From positions 1 through 64,000 of the forward strand of contig NZ_JACHYC010000011.1 in the NCBI RefSeq assembly GCF_014192575.1: 64,000 nucleotides of DNA. Direction: 5' to 3'. The translations under genes were made by a program, and so were the position numbers. Positions 7,556 to 16,398 of this stretch are shown here, one piece after another. The notes below the pieces were generated by a model. It searched no databases. It worked only from the letters and a program-made list of their open reading frames with translations, and was not told where the DNA came from. Positions within the stretch are counted from its first letter, which is position 1, and each line of letters begins with the position of its first letter. The stretch comes from Variovorax sp. Sphag1AA. Lineage in GTDB: Bacteria; Pseudomonadota; Gammaproteobacteria; Burkholderiales; Burkholderiaceae_C.

Positions 7556-10042
7556 TCAATGTCGGGCTTGCGCCAAGTCAACCAACGAGTTCTCGCCTGG
7601 AAGATCCATACGCTGGGTCCGAACAGCCACAAGGCCACCTCCGACCGCGGCGGCAATGCCCAGTGCCATGGCCGCCAGCAGGCCTGGTCCATTCACCGGC
7701 GCGAAACGCAGCAGCTCGCGGGCACCCGGCAGCAGTACGCCCGCTGTCATCACCATCACCGACACCGCCGTCACGATGACGAGAGGCCAACTCGCGAATG
7801 CACTGCGCGCCCCTTGCGGCCGAGCCAACATCCATACGAGTGAGAGATTGCCCACCGTGAGCGCGCAAACGGCAAGTGTCCGCGCCTCATCGGCGGTACC
7901 ACCGTTGGCGAGAGCGATTCCCCAAACGCCGAGCACCGAAAGAAGCAACAGCAACCCGGCAACCAGCCCACCCCGAAGCGATTGCCAGCGGAACGCGTGT
8001 GCGTCGCGCGGACGGGGACGGCGGCTCATCAGGCTCTGCGCCTCTGGCACGCCTTCGAATGCGAACGAGCACAGCGGATCGATCACCATCTCAGTGAGGA
8101 CCACGTGGATCGGCAGCATCAGCACCGGCATTCCCAGCATCACCGGCACGAAGGCGAGTCCGGCGATAGGAACATGAATGGCGACGATGTAGAAGATGGC
8201 CTTTCGCAAGTTGTCGTCGATGCGACGTCCCAGACGCACGCCATCGACAATGCGCGTGAAGTCTTCATCCAGCAGCACCAGCCCGGCCGCCTCACGCGCA
8301 ACATCAGTGCCACGCACGCCCATCGCAATGCCGACATGCGCCGCTTTGAGCGAGGGCGCGTCGTTGACGCCGTCGCCGGTCATCGCGACCGTCTCGCCGT
8401 TCGCCTGGAATGCCTTCACGAGGCGTAACTTCTGAAGCGGCGTGACGCGGGCGAACACGCGGACCCTGCGCGTCACACGGGCCAGCGCCTGGTCATCGAG
8501 CGCTTCGAGCGCATCTCCGGTCATCACACCCGCGGATGTATCGATACCAGCTTGCCGAGCGATCGCGCGGGCTGTGGCGGCGTGATCGCCCGTGATCATT
8601 GCAACCTCGATGCCCCCCTTGCGCGCCGTCGCCACGGCATCCGGCACGTCCGCGCGCAACGGGTCCTCGAAGGCAAGCAGCCCCAGCAGCGAGAAATCGA
8701 GTTCATGAAGACTCGGTAGCGCCTCGGATCGCGGCGCGATCGCGCGTGCGACCGCCAGTATGCGCAAGCCGCGGTTGGCGAGCTCTTCCACCTGCCGGTG
8801 AAGCCGCGAGCCCTCGTCTGCCGACAGCCTGCAGATCGAGGCGATCGCCTCCGGCGCGCCCTTGGCCGCCACCTCGACCGTGCCATCCGCTCGCAACCAG
8901 GCTTGCGCCATCGCGGGGAGTTTGGGTGTCATCGGGTACTCGCGCGCCAGCGCCCAATGCTGATGCAAAAGTCCCTCGCCTGTACCGAGGATCGCGCGAT
9001 CGATCGGGTCGAGCGTTCCGCGGCGAGAGGCCAGCATCGCGCACAACAGTGCCGTGCGTACCGGCAATGCATCGTCGATGGGATCATGCGCGGCGGGCGA
9101 TCCCGGCAATACGATGCCCACCAGCTTCATCCTGTTCTCGGTGAGCGTGCCGGTCTTGTCCACGCACAGCACGGTGGCCGCGCCAAGTGCCTCGATCGCG
9201 GCCGGACGCCGTGCGAGAACCTTGACCGATGCCATCCGCCACGCGCCAAAAGCGAGAAACACGGTGAGCACCATCGGAATCTCCTCGGGCAGCATCGACA
9301 TACCGAACGCGATGCCGGCCAAGGCACCCTGCAGCCAATTCCTTGAACCAATACCCAGCCAGACCGCCAGAAGCACACTCAGGATGAAGGCGAGCACCGC
9401 CAGCCATCGGGTGACGCGCGCGAGTGTCTGTTGCAACGGCGTCGGCGCGAGGTCGATGCGTTCCAGGGAGGCGCCGATGGCTCCCATGCGGGTGCGCAAG
9501 CCGGTCGCTTGCACTTGCGCAACGCCATGTCCGGCCACGACCAATGTCCCGGCATAGGCGGCGTCCCCAACCTGCTTGGGCACACTCACGGACTCCCCTG
9601 TGAGCAGCGATTCATCGCATTCAAGCGCCGTGCATTCGCGCAACTGCACATCCGCCGCAATACGCTCGCCTTCGCCGATGAGCATCGCATCGCCCGCCAC
9701 GACTTCCGCCGCGGGAACGCGCACCCATTGGTTGTCGCGCAGCACTCGCACATATGGCACAGCCAATGCACGCAGTGCGTCAAGCGCGCGATCCCCCCGC
9801 CGTTGCTGAACGATGACCAAGCCGACAGTAACGACCGCGAAGCCACCAAGCAGCAGGCCTTCGGACAACTCTCCAATCAAGAGGTAGAGCGCCGCGGCCG
9901 CAAGCAGAAGCAGAAACATCGGCTCGTGCGCCACGTTCCTGACCAACGCAGCGAAACCGCTGCGCCGTGACGGCTCGATGTCGTTCGGACCATCACGCGC
10001 GAGTCGCTCGCGCGCTTCCTGGCTGGTCAGACCATCTGTCAC
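7556..10042 (-). CDS. P-type cation-transporting ATPase (P2-like)
   Basis: 828 residues from a GTG start. Order: cation-ATPase N-terminal helix (SQEARERLARDGPND), TM1-2, actuator domain with LTGES (147-151), TM3-4 with PEEIP (252-256; Ca-type pumps have PEGLP), the phosphorylation site DKTGTLT (Asp295), the hinge TGDGVNDAP, and a final set of TM helices. It pumps a cation across the inner membrane using ATP; Ca/Mg-type is likely from the P2 layout, but the ion is not certain. The open frame runs to 10216, but the GTG at 10042 overlaps the stop of a short upstream reading frame (GTGA), suggesting translational coupling. First full gene of the ATPase-groEL-phaC operon, downstream of an FNR-type box. 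Confidence 0.88.
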   Translation of the reverse strand: MTDGLTSQEARERLARDGPNDIEPSRRSGFAALVRNVAHEPMFLLLLAAAALYLLIGELSEGLLLGGFAVVTVGLVIVQQRRGDRALDALRALAVPYVRVLRDNQWVRVPAAEVVAGDAMLIGEGERIAADVQLRECTALECDESLLTGESVSVPKQVGDAAYAGTLVVAGHGVAQVQATGLRTRMGAIGASLERIDLAPTPLQQTLARVTRWLAVLAFILSVLLAVWLGIGSRNWLQGALAGIAFGMSMLPEEIPMVLTVFLAFGAWRMASVKVLARRPAAIEALGAATVLCVDKTGTLTENRMKLVGIVLPGSPAAHDPIDDALPVRTALLCAMLASRRGTLDPIDRAILGTGEGLLHQHWALAREYPMTPKLPAMAQAWLRADGTVEVAAKGAPEAIASICRLSADEGSRLHRQVEELANRGLRILAVARAIAPRSEALPSLHELDFSLLGLLAFEDPLRADVPDAVATARKGGIEVAMITGDHAATARAIARQAGIDTSAGVMTGDALEALDDQALARVTRRVRVFARVTPLQKLRLVKAFQANGETVAMTGDGVNDAPSLKAAHVGIAMGVRGTDVAREAAGLVLLDEDFTRIVDGVRLGRRIDDNLRKAIFYIVAIHVPIAGLAFVPVMLGMPVLMLPIHVVLTEMVIDPLCSFAFEGVPEAQSLMSRRPRPRDAHAFRWQSLRGGLVAGLLLLLSVLGVWGIALANGGTADEARTLAVCALTVGNLSLVWMLARPQGARSAFASWPLVIVTAVSVMVMTAGVLLPGARELLRFAPVNGPGLLAAMALGIAAAVGGGLVAVRTQRMDLPGENSLVDLAQARH

Positions 10043-10128
10043 TTCGAAGCCACGGCGCCGAACGCCGGATAGCCGACGCGGGCGGATACGCCGACGACCT
10101 CGCGTCGGCAAAGGGATTTGAGGTTCAT
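10039..10128 (-). CDS. 29-codon leader frame resembling a CBS-domain N terminus
   Basis: An ATG at 10128 with a GGAGTG ribosome site opens a 29-residue frame beginning MNLKSLCRREVVGVSA and ending at a TGA that shares three bases with the GTG of the ATPase gene (GTGA). The opening resembles the start of small CBS-domain stress proteins (x-x-I-C-x-R-E-V-V-x-V-x). The rest of a CBS domain is absent. It could be the remnant of a deleted CBS gene that still delivers ribosomes to the ATPase start, or a genuine leader peptide. The coupling is inference. Confidence 0.45.
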   Translation of the reverse strand: MNLKSLCRREVVGVSARVGYPAFGAVASK

Positions 10129-10174
10129 GGTTGCACTCCAGAAATGAACGCGCCAATGCAGCGAGCCCGCGGTT

Positions 10175-10216
10175 ACTCTGGCCGACCGGCGGCAGGCCGC
10201 GCTTGACATGCATCAA
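10175..10216 (-). promoter_or_regulatory. FNR-type box plus -10 for the ATPase-groEL-phaC operon
   Basis: TTGATGCATGTCAA (minus strand, 10216 to 10203) is close to a perfect FNR box. CAGAGT at 10180-10175 begins exactly 36 bases from the first base of the box, the same offset as in the neighbouring promoters. The ribosome site and ATG of the leader frame follow about 45 bp downstream. Confidence 0.7.
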
Positions 10217-10259
10217 GCGGAATCCACCCCCGCCGCATCAGCGCCGCCAAAGCGCGCCG

Positions 10260-10301
10260 TTGATCCAGCGCAAGCCGGCCGATGGTCCCATTGCCTAGAG
10301 T
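10260..10301 (+). promoter_or_regulatory. FNR-type box plus -10 for phaB
   Basis: TTGATCCAGCGCAA at 10260-10273 has one perfect half-site and a CGCAA variant half. TAGAGT at 10296-10301 starts 36 bases from the first base of the box. The word CCTAGAGTC around this -10 recurs at the same offset in the promoter at 13466-13507. Confidence 0.7.
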
Positions 10302-10354
10302 CACCGGGTCGGGCTCGCTCGCCCGCACCTTAATCCTTGAAAGGAAGAGCTGAC

Positions 10355-11074
10355 ATGCGCGTCGCACTCGTCACCGGCGGCACGGCCGGCATCGGAGCGG
10401 CCACGGCGCAGGCGTTGCAGGACGCCGGCTATCGTGTGGCCGCCACCTACGGCTCCAATAGCGACGCCGCAAACCGCTTCTCCAAACAGACCGGCATACC
10501 TGTCTTCGCATGGAACGTTGCTGACTTTGGGGCGTGCCGCGAGGGCGTGGCGCGCGTGGAGGCGCAAACAGGGCCGGTCGACGTCCTGGTCAACAATGCC
10601 GGCATCACGCGGGACGCCATGCTGCACAAGATGTCCGACGAACAATGGCGCGAAGTGATCGACATCAACCTCGGCGGCTGCTTCAACATGTGCCGCGCGG
10701 TCATCGAAGGCATGCGCGAGCGCCGCTTCGGGCGCATCGTCAGCATGGGTTCAGTCAACGGCCTGTCCGGGCAGGTCGGGCAGTCCAACTATGCGGCAAC
10801 CAAGGCGGCATTGATCGGGTTCAGCAAGTCGCTCGCGCTCGAAAGCGCCTCACGCAACATCACGGTCAACGTGATCGCGCCGGGATACACCGACACCGCC
10901 ATGGTCGGCGCGGTGCCACCCGATGTGCTCGCCACCATTCTCAAGACCGTCCCGGTGGGTCGGCTCGCGACACCGGCCGAGATCGCGCGCGCAGTCGTGT
11001 TTCTCGCTTCCGAAGACGCGGGTTTCATCACCGGCATCACGTTGTCAATCAACGGAGGCAAGTACATGCCTTAG
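10355..11074 (+). CDS. phaB: Acetoacetyl-CoA reductase (PhaB-type SDR)
   Basis: 239 residues, classical short-chain dehydrogenase: NADPH-binding TGGTAGIG at the N terminus, NNAG, the catalytic Ser in SMGSVNG and the Tyr/Lys pair in NYAATKAAL. Closest in style to PhaB, which reduces acetoacetyl-CoA to (R)-3-hydroxybutyryl-CoA for PHB synthesis, including the M-x-x-x-W-x-x-V-I-D-x-N-L stretch and TVNVIAPGYTDT. The ATG at 10355 follows AGGAAGAGCTGAC; an in-frame TTG at 10337 is less likely. It has its own FNR-type promoter and is divergent from the phaC operon. A generic 3-oxoacyl reductase is the alternative. Confidence 0.85.
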   Translation: MRVALVTGGTAGIGAATAQALQDAGYRVAATYGSNSDAANRFSKQTGIPVFAWNVADFGACREGVARVEAQTGPVDVLVNNAGITRDAMLHKMSDEQWREVIDINLGGCFNMCRAVIEGMRERRFGRIVSMGSVNGLSGQVGQSNYAATKAALIGFSKSLALESASRNITVNVIAPGYTDTAMVGAVPPDVLATILKTVPVGRLATPAEIARAVVFLASEDAGFITGITLSINGGKYMP

Positions 11075-11196
11075 CGCGAGCCGCTCGGTGCCCACGCGGC
11101 AGGCGCGCGTGACCAATCTTGAGGAGTTGATCGAGCATGCGCGCAGCCAGGGCGTCGGCCAGCTCACTGGCATCGTGCTGCACGAGGGCGTGATCG

Positions 11197-12609
11197 CTAT
11201 TTTGTGAAGCCGCCGGTGAGGTCTCTGACCACCCGCGAGACCTTGCCGCTGCGACCGACCTGTCGGGGCTCGCCCGCTTGGCACGCAATTCGAACACCTG
11301 CCGCACCCTGAGATCGCAGGAAATCAGCGAGGGCACATTGGGCCTTTTGAAGCAGCTCCTCGGCCTCGGCGCTTTTCGACGCGGTGTTCAGGATCAGGTC
11401 GCACGGGCCCTTCTGCACAAGCTGGAAATCGAAAAGCCCGGATCCTTCTTCGATCGCAGTACTCAACGCAAGAGGAAGCACGCAGACGGAGCTGCGCTCG
11501 TTACCCAGGCGAAGCGTCTCCTCGCAGCGGCCCTCTATCTCGATCAACGGCAGATGTGAGCCGCATCTGCACCTATGCGCATGCAGGGTCACGCGGTCGC
11601 CCAGGTCGTATCGGATGATCGGCTGAACGTGATTGGCGAGATTCGTGAGGAGTACCGTCGCGCCAGCTTCGCCAAAGGGCACCGCCTGTCCCCGCTTGTC
11701 CACCGACTCGAGAATCGCCCAATCGCTGTTGAGGTGCATGGCACCCTTTTCACACTCGAAGGCGAGCGAAAGAAACTCCGAAGCCCCATAGCTGTTCGCC
11801 AGTGCGCAGCCGAACGCCCGCCCGATGGATTCGCGGTTTGCCGGAGACAGGTTCTCGCCGCCGGTCCAGACTTCGCGGGGCGCTGTGTTCATACGTCCCT
11901 GCGTCCGTTCTTCCGCCAGCAGCGCTGCCGCGCTGGGGTAAGTCGCGATCACGGACGGCACCATGGCGTCGATCTCCCGAACGATGTCCTCCAGGGGCTG
12001 CATGAAGGAGATGCAGCGCAGACGTTGCGCAAACAGCGGATTGAGCCGCCGTAGCCGCTCGATGGAGACCGTGCTTGCGAAATGACCGTTCGTGGCCCCG
12101 ACGAAAGCCATCCGCTCACTCCATCCCCACGGATCGAACAGCCGTCGCATGGGCCTCAGCATAGGCCGGCGGATTGCATCGAGCGCGTCGAACACGGCCA
12201 GAGCGAGGGCATCCTGGACAAAGATCGCCGGCTCGCCGCTGCTGCCGGAGCTCTCCCATATCAGGTAGCGCCTCATGTAGGACTCGGCAATACGATGCGG
12301 GTCCGAGACAAAGCGGCGCAGGTCGTCGAGGCGAATGGCAGGATCCGTGACCCACTGGTCGAAGTGATTCATCAGATCGGCCTTCCTCATGACCGGCAGG
12401 TCTTCCAGGCAGGCCTTGTCCAAATCCGTGTGGCGCAACATGCGCCGATACAAGGGCGAGCGCTCCTTGGCCGATGCAACCAGACGCCGCAGACGTTGCC
12501 TCCGCCGTTGCTCCAAGGCCCCCGCGTCGGCGTGCGACGCCATAGCGACGTCCGTCGCGATCGATCCCCAAAGGTAGAGATCTATTGGCGGAGGCATGAC
12601 GAACGACAC
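11197..12609 (-). CDS. PaaK-like adenylate-forming CoA ligase family protein
   Basis: 470 residues of the phenylacetate-CoA ligase / coenzyme F390 synthetase family. Seen: the phosphate-binding loop WESSGSSGEPAIF, the NSYGASEF motif (acyl-adenylate site) and RYDLGDRV (ribose contact). These enzymes activate a carboxylate with ATP and usually pass it to CoA; the substrate is not predictable here. The GTG start at 12609 has a GAGG ribosome site and lies 19 bp after the stop of the BON-domain gene, so both are probably transcribed from the FNR-type promoter at 13395. Its place in a PHB / low-oxygen island suggests a role in supplying or salvaging acyl-CoA, which is inference. Confidence 0.78.
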   Translation of the reverse strand: MSFVMPPPIDLYLWGSIATDVAMASHADAGALEQRRRQRLRRLVASAKERSPLYRRMLRHTDLDKACLEDLPVMRKADLMNHFDQWVTDPAIRLDDLRRFVSDPHRIAESYMRRYLIWESSGSSGEPAIFVQDALALAVFDALDAIRRPMLRPMRRLFDPWGWSERMAFVGATNGHFASTVSIERLRRLNPLFAQRLRCISFMQPLEDIVREIDAMVPSVIATYPSAAALLAEERTQGRMNTAPREVWTGGENLSPANRESIGRAFGCALANSYGASEFLSLAFECEKGAMHLNSDWAILESVDKRGQAVPFGEAGATVLLTNLANHVQPIIRYDLGDRVTLHAHRCRCGSHLPLIEIEGRCEETLRLGNERSSVCVLPLALSTAIEEGSGLFDFQLVQKGPCDLILNTASKSAEAEELLQKAQCALADFLRSQGAAGVRIACQAGEPRQVGRSGKVSRVVRDLTGGFTK

Positions 12610-12628
12610 GGCAGCCTCGAAGGCGGAC

Positions 12629-13279
12629 TCAGTCGGAGACCTTCAACTCGTTGAAAACCTTTGTCACACCCACAGCGGACCAAGCGGCACCCTGCGCCGC
12701 CGACCGCTCTGCCCAGGAGTGGACCGTGCCCCGCAATCTTGCTTCGGATCCTTCGATAAGAACATCGATATGCTGCGCCTCCTTCTCCGCCTGGCGGACC
12801 AATGCATCGCGAATCTTTGCCATGACGTTGGCATGAGCGGGCCGCTGCTTGAGCACGACGTTGTTGCTGACCCCTGTGACGCCTGTGAGTGACCGCACGG
12901 CTCGGGCGGCCGCGTTGCGCTGGTAGTCCCACTCCACATCGCCCTTGAGCGTGATCCAGCCTTGCTCGACCTTCAGGCTGATGCCAGCGGGCACCTGAGC
13001 GTCCCACGTCAGCGCATCTTCCGCGGCGGCAGCAATCTCGGAATCGCTTCGCTTGTGGCTCGGGGCAAGCTTGACGTCGAGCTCCATCGCCAGTGCTTTG
13101 ACACCTTGCACGCGCTGGACGGCACGTTCCACAAGGAACTTCTCGCGGTAGGTCGCGAGGTGTCCCGTCACGGTCACCACGCCGTTCTCAACCATCACCC
13201 CGATGTGTGCCGGGTTGACTGCCGGGTCCCATTGAAGTTCGCTTTCCACGTCCTTCTTCAGTTGCGCATCAGTCTTCAT
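12629..13279 (-). CDS. Three-BON-domain protein, paralogue 1
   Basis: 216 residues from the ATG at 13279 (AAAGGT upstream); the frame extends further, but that part has no family similarity. Three successive BON domains (about residues 3-70, 78-145 and 150-214), each with the D-x-x-V-x-V-x-G pattern: ENGVVTVTGHLA, EQGWITLKGDVEW, EGSEARLRGTVHSW. BON domains bind phospholipid or other membrane components and occur in stress proteins such as OsmY. No signal peptide is visible, so this copy should be cytoplasmic. It is divergent from a same-length paralogue (13577-14227) with matching domain order; each has its own FNR-type box. Confidence 0.88.
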   Translation of the reverse strand: MKTDAQLKKDVESELQWDPAVNPAHIGVMVENGVVTVTGHLATYREKFLVERAVQRVQGVKALAMELDVKLAPSHKRSDSEIAAAAEDALTWDAQVPAGISLKVEQGWITLKGDVEWDYQRNAAARAVRSLTGVTGVSNNVVLKQRPAHANVMAKIRDALVRQAEKEAQHIDVLIEGSEARLRGTVHSWAERSAAQGAAWSAVGVTKVFNELKVSD

Positions 13280-13352
13280 GATCAACCTTTCAGAAATCAT
13301 CTGTCCTTCGATAGGAGGCACGCAAAGCGCGCGAGCGCCGCACGTCCACGAA

Positions 13353-13395
13353 ATGCTATGGACCTGTGCTGTCCTCCGGTTTGATTCATCGCAAC
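13353..13395 (-). promoter_or_regulatory. FNR-type box plus -10 for the BON/PaaK-like pair
   Basis: Minus-strand TTGCGATGAATCAA (13395 to 13382), with TAGCAT at 13358-13353, offset 37 from the first base of the box. The same -10 word, TAGCAT, occurs in the promoter at 3386-3391. Confidence 0.65.
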
Positions 13396-13465
13396 TCCGA
13401 CTATCTGCGTCAAAGGATTGTTCGGGATGGATCAAGGCATGCTGGGCGGAAATCGCTCACCTCGA

Positions 13466-13507
13466 TTGACGCAGCGCAAGCCCATGAGCTTCAAGACTGC
13501 CTAGAGT
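13466..13507 (+). promoter_or_regulatory. FNR-type box plus -10 for the second BON gene
   Basis: TTGACGCAGCGCAA at 13466-13479 and TAGAGT at 13502-13507, offset 36. The arrangement is nearly the same, base for base, as the phaB promoter at 10260-10301. Confidence 0.7.
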
Positions 13508-13576
13508 CGAACCGAAGGTCGGCTTTGTGTTCCAGCCGACCGCTTCAACGGCTCACTTGCCTGAAAGGAAGTTCAT

Positions 13577-14227
13577 ATGCGATCCGATGCACAGCTCAGA
13601 AACGATGTCCAGGCTGAACTGGACTGGGACCCGGCAGTCAACCCGGCACACATCGGGGTGATCGCTGCGGATGGCGTTGTTACCCTGACTGGACATGTCG
13701 CCAGTCACGCTGAGAAGTACGCTGCGGAAGCCGCAGCCCGTCGCGTGAAGGGCGTAAAGGCGCTCGCGGTGGAAATGACCGTGAAACTTCCCGCGTCCGA
13801 TACGCGCTCGGACGCGGACATTGCGATGGCGGCTGAGCGTGGACTGGAATGGTCGGTGCTTGTTCCAACCGGAAAGATCAAGCCGATGGTCGAAGGAGGC
13901 TGGGTCACTCTCAACGGAGAGGTCGAATGGGACTATCAGCGTCGAGCCGCCGAGCGGTCGGTCCGTAATCTCATGGGCGTCACCGGCGTCACAAACGCGA
14001 TCAAGATCATCCCGAAGGTGAAGGCGACCGACGTCGAGAAACGCCTTCACGATGCTCTTTCGCGACAAGCGAACCGAGAGGCCGATCGCATCCAGGTCAC
14101 CGTAGTCGGCTCCGAGGTTCATCTCAGGGGCAAGGTCCACTCGTGGGCGGAACTCGATGCAGTGCAGGGCGCTGCCTGGTCTGCACCCGGCGTTCACTCA
14201 GTGGTCAACGACCTGACAGTCGATTGA
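13577..14227 (+). CDS. Three-BON-domain protein, paralogue 2
   Basis: 216 residues with three BON domains, collinear with the divergent paralogue: ADGVVTLTGHVASH, EGGWVTLNGEVEWDYQRRAAER and VGSEVHLRGKVHSWAE. Shared strings such as ELDWDPAVNPAHIGV show the two arose by duplication. The ribosome site GAAAGGAAG precedes the ATG. No signal peptide; probably cytoplasmic. Likely a membrane- or stress-associated protein in the low-oxygen regulon; the biochemical role of the family is poorly known. It converges on the phosphorylase gene (79-bp gap, no clear terminator seen). Confidence 0.88.
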   Translation: MRSDAQLRNDVQAELDWDPAVNPAHIGVIAADGVVTLTGHVASHAEKYAAEAAARRVKGVKALAVEMTVKLPASDTRSDADIAMAAERGLEWSVLVPTGKIKPMVEGGWVTLNGEVEWDYQRRAAERSVRNLMGVTGVTNAIKIIPKVKATDVEKRLHDALSRQANREADRIQVTVVGSEVHLRGKVHSWAELDAVQGAAWSAPGVHSVVNDLTVD

Positions 14228-14306
14228 GAAGGTACGGCCGTGTGAAATGTGGCGACAGTCCCGCACCTGTGCAGCGAGGGCCTCGATGCGATTCGCGATG
14301 CTCGAG

Positions 14307-15818
14307 TCAGGGACCAGTCGCCGCCGCGAGTTGAATCGCCGGTAGCTGGGTCCGCATGAAGTTGAGCGCGTATTGCAGCGCTCCCTCGCTCTGGGCATGA
14401 AGCGTCATCAATGGTTGGCCCAGTTCGATCTGGTCACCTACCTGCGCATGAAGAACTGCTCCGGCGGTTGGATCGCGCGGTGCGCCTGCCAACTTGGCTG
14501 CTCGCGCCACCAGCCTCGTGTCGATCGAAGAAATAGAACCGCTCGCGTGCGCGGCGATCACATACGTGTGCGAGGCCTTGGGCGGCATGCGCAAGCCACC
14601 CTGCGCTTCACAGATGGCGATGAACTTGGCGAGTGCCCGCCCCTCGTCGAGCACCTGCCGCGCCATCTCAGTCCCGGTGCCCTCGGGTGTTCTGCCGGCC
14701 ATTTCCAGAACGAGGCCGGCCAACATCAGCGCGCGCTCGCGCAGGTCATGCGGTGCGCCAGGCGCGCCCTCGAGCACCGCCATGACATCGGCCGCTTCCA
14801 GCGCCGGGCCGATCCCCCGTCCAACCGGCCGAGTGCCATCGGTCATCACCGTACGGACCTGCAGGCCCATGGCGGCGCCAACGGCGACGAGCCCCTTCGA
14901 CAGAGCTTCGGCGGCGCTGGCGCTGCGAACCTTGGTCAGCGGTCCGACCGGAAGGTCGATCAGCACGCGCTGAGAGCCGACAGCAACCTTCTTCGAGAGA
15001 ATCGATGCGATCAGCAGGCCCTGACTGTCGAGACTGAGAGGTCGCTCCACGCGGATGAGGATGTCGTCCGCCGGGCTGATGCGGGTGTTTCCGCCCCAGA
15101 CGATGCAGCCGCGCTCTCGTTGCACAACCCGCCGCATGGTGGATAGATCGAGGTCAACGGGCGCAAGGACCTCCATGGTGTCCGCGGTTCCAGCCGCGGA
15201 AGTGATCGCGCGCGACGAGGTTTTCGGCATCGTCACGCCGCATGCTGCAACGATCGGCACCACCAGTAGCGTGGTCCTGTTGCCCGGTAGTCCCCCGATG
15301 CAGTGCTTGTCCATGACGGGCGTCTGGCCCCATGCGACACGCTCGCCCACGTCGACCATCGCGCGCGTAAGCGCCACCGTTTCCTCTACGTCGAGCCCGT
15401 TGCCGGCGCACAGCGTGATGAGTGATGCGAGATGGATGTCCGGCACACGCCCCTGGCTCACGTCCTCCATCAACGCGCGCAAGGCTGCATAGGTGAAGGG
15501 GCGCCCATGCACCTTGCCGCGCAGATGTGCCAGCGACTCAAGCACCGGGGGATGCCTTACTTCGACGAGGTCGCCTTCCGTGGCATCGAGCATGGTCCAG
15601 GCCGCATCCGACAAAGCAATCTCATCACGAGAGAGCCAGTCACTGCTCACATGGTTGAGGATCGCCAGGAGATGCCGGCCCTTGTCGATGACCTCGACCT
15701 GTGTTTGCGCCTCGAATCCTTCCGCCCGGCAGACATGGCAATCGCTTCGCATGTAGACAACTGGCTGCTGGTACGTGTCGATGCCCGCGCGGCGAACCGG
15801 CAGCCGATCGAAGGCCAT
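14307..15818 (-). CDS. Thymidine/AMP phosphorylase family protein (type 2, ~500 aa)
   Basis: 503 residues from the ATG at 15818; the longer open frame overlaps the upstream gene. It belongs to the long, archaeal-type thymidine phosphorylase / AMP phosphorylase family: an N-terminal double-psi-like extension, then helical and phosphate-binding domains with DKHCIGGLPGNRTTL in place of the KHSTGGVGD of ordinary DeoA, TSSRAITSAAGTADTMEV and a C-terminal barrel-sandwich part. It catalyses reversible phosphorolysis of a nucleoside or nucleotide. It follows the universal stress gene by 43 bp, so it is probably second in that operon under the box at 16426-16439. This enzyme recurs beside PHB and stress genes in Burkholderiales. 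Confidence 0.85.
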   Translation of the reverse strand: MAFDRLPVRRAGIDTYQQPVVYMRSDCHVCRAEGFEAQTQVEVIDKGRHLLAILNHVSSDWLSRDEIALSDAAWTMLDATEGDLVEVRHPPVLESLAHLRGKVHGRPFTYAALRALMEDVSQGRVPDIHLASLITLCAGNGLDVEETVALTRAMVDVGERVAWGQTPVMDKHCIGGLPGNRTTLLVVPIVAACGVTMPKTSSRAITSAAGTADTMEVLAPVDLDLSTMRRVVQRERGCIVWGGNTRISPADDILIRVERPLSLDSQGLLIASILSKKVAVGSQRVLIDLPVGPLTKVRSASAAEALSKGLVAVGAAMGLQVRTVMTDGTRPVGRGIGPALEAADVMAVLEGAPGAPHDLRERALMLAGLVLEMAGRTPEGTGTEMARQVLDEGRALAKFIAICEAQGGLRMPPKASHTYVIAAHASGSISSIDTRLVARAAKLAGAPRDPTAGAVLHAQVGDQIELGQPLMTLHAQSEGALQYALNFMRTQLPAIQLAAATGP

Positions 15819-15861
15819 GGAACCTATCCCCTTCTCAACCCAGTTCCTCACGCCTGACGAG

Positions 15862-16368
15862 TCATTCGGCGGCGGCAAGGGCTGACGTGGTGGCGCGCGA
15901 CACCTCATCGGAGAGCGTGGTATCCGGCGCGCGGACCAGCAGGATCGGAACGGGCGCTACGCGCAAGATGCGTTCAGCTCCGCTTCCCAGCAGCAAACGG
16001 CTCGCGCCACGCCTTCCATGCGTGCTCAGAACGATCAGGTCCGCTCCCCATTCGCGCGCTTCCTCGGCAACCTTGTCCTGAACTTCGCCTCTGAAGGCGT
16101 CGCACAGACGCGTCTCGACTTGGACACCCGCCGCACACGCGACCGCCTTGGCTTTGTCCAGAATCTTCATGGCGTCGCCCCGCAACGAGGCGATCAGATC
16201 GTTCGAAATGCCCGAATTGCTCCCAAGGGCAAGCGCGAATGACAGGTCATCAATGACGTGGAACAAACGAAGCCGTCCCTGCGTCATCTTCGCGATGCGG
16301 ATCGCTTCGGAAAGACCGCAATTGGATATGACACTCCCATCGATGGGCACCAGAATGCGTTGGTACAT
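15862..16368 (-). CDS. Universal stress protein (UspA family)
   Basis: 168 residues, single Usp domain: N-terminal strand RILVPIDGS, then the ATP-binding signature THGRRGASRLLLGSGAERI (G-x2-G-x9-G-S) and the last strand PVPILLVRAP. The ATP motif is complete, so this is the nucleotide-binding type. Usp proteins are induced by growth arrest and hypoxia. It has a short C-terminal extension of about 20 residues. It heads a two-gene operon with the phosphorylase and is preceded by an FNR-type box. Confidence 0.93.
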   Translation of the reverse strand: MYQRILVPIDGSVISNCGLSEAIRIAKMTQGRLRLFHVIDDLSFALALGSNSGISNDLIASLRGDAMKILDKAKAVACAAGVQVETRLCDAFRGEVQDKVAEEAREWGADLIVLSTHGRRGASRLLLGSGAERILRVAPVPILLVRAPDTTLSDEVSRATTSALAAAE

Positions 16369-16398
16369 GGCGTCTCCTCAAGTAGATCAAGGACCCCA

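Noticed and set aside
10203..10273. Reading the two neighbouring boxes as one large repressor site
   Set aside because: Each box has its own -10 at the same offset in opposite directions, which fits two activator-dependent promoters better.
11109..11207. 33-codon GTG frame (TNLEELIEHARSQGVGQL...)
   Set aside because: Protein-like in part, but it has no ribosome site, overlaps the end of the convergent ligase gene and matches no family I know; kept only as a note.
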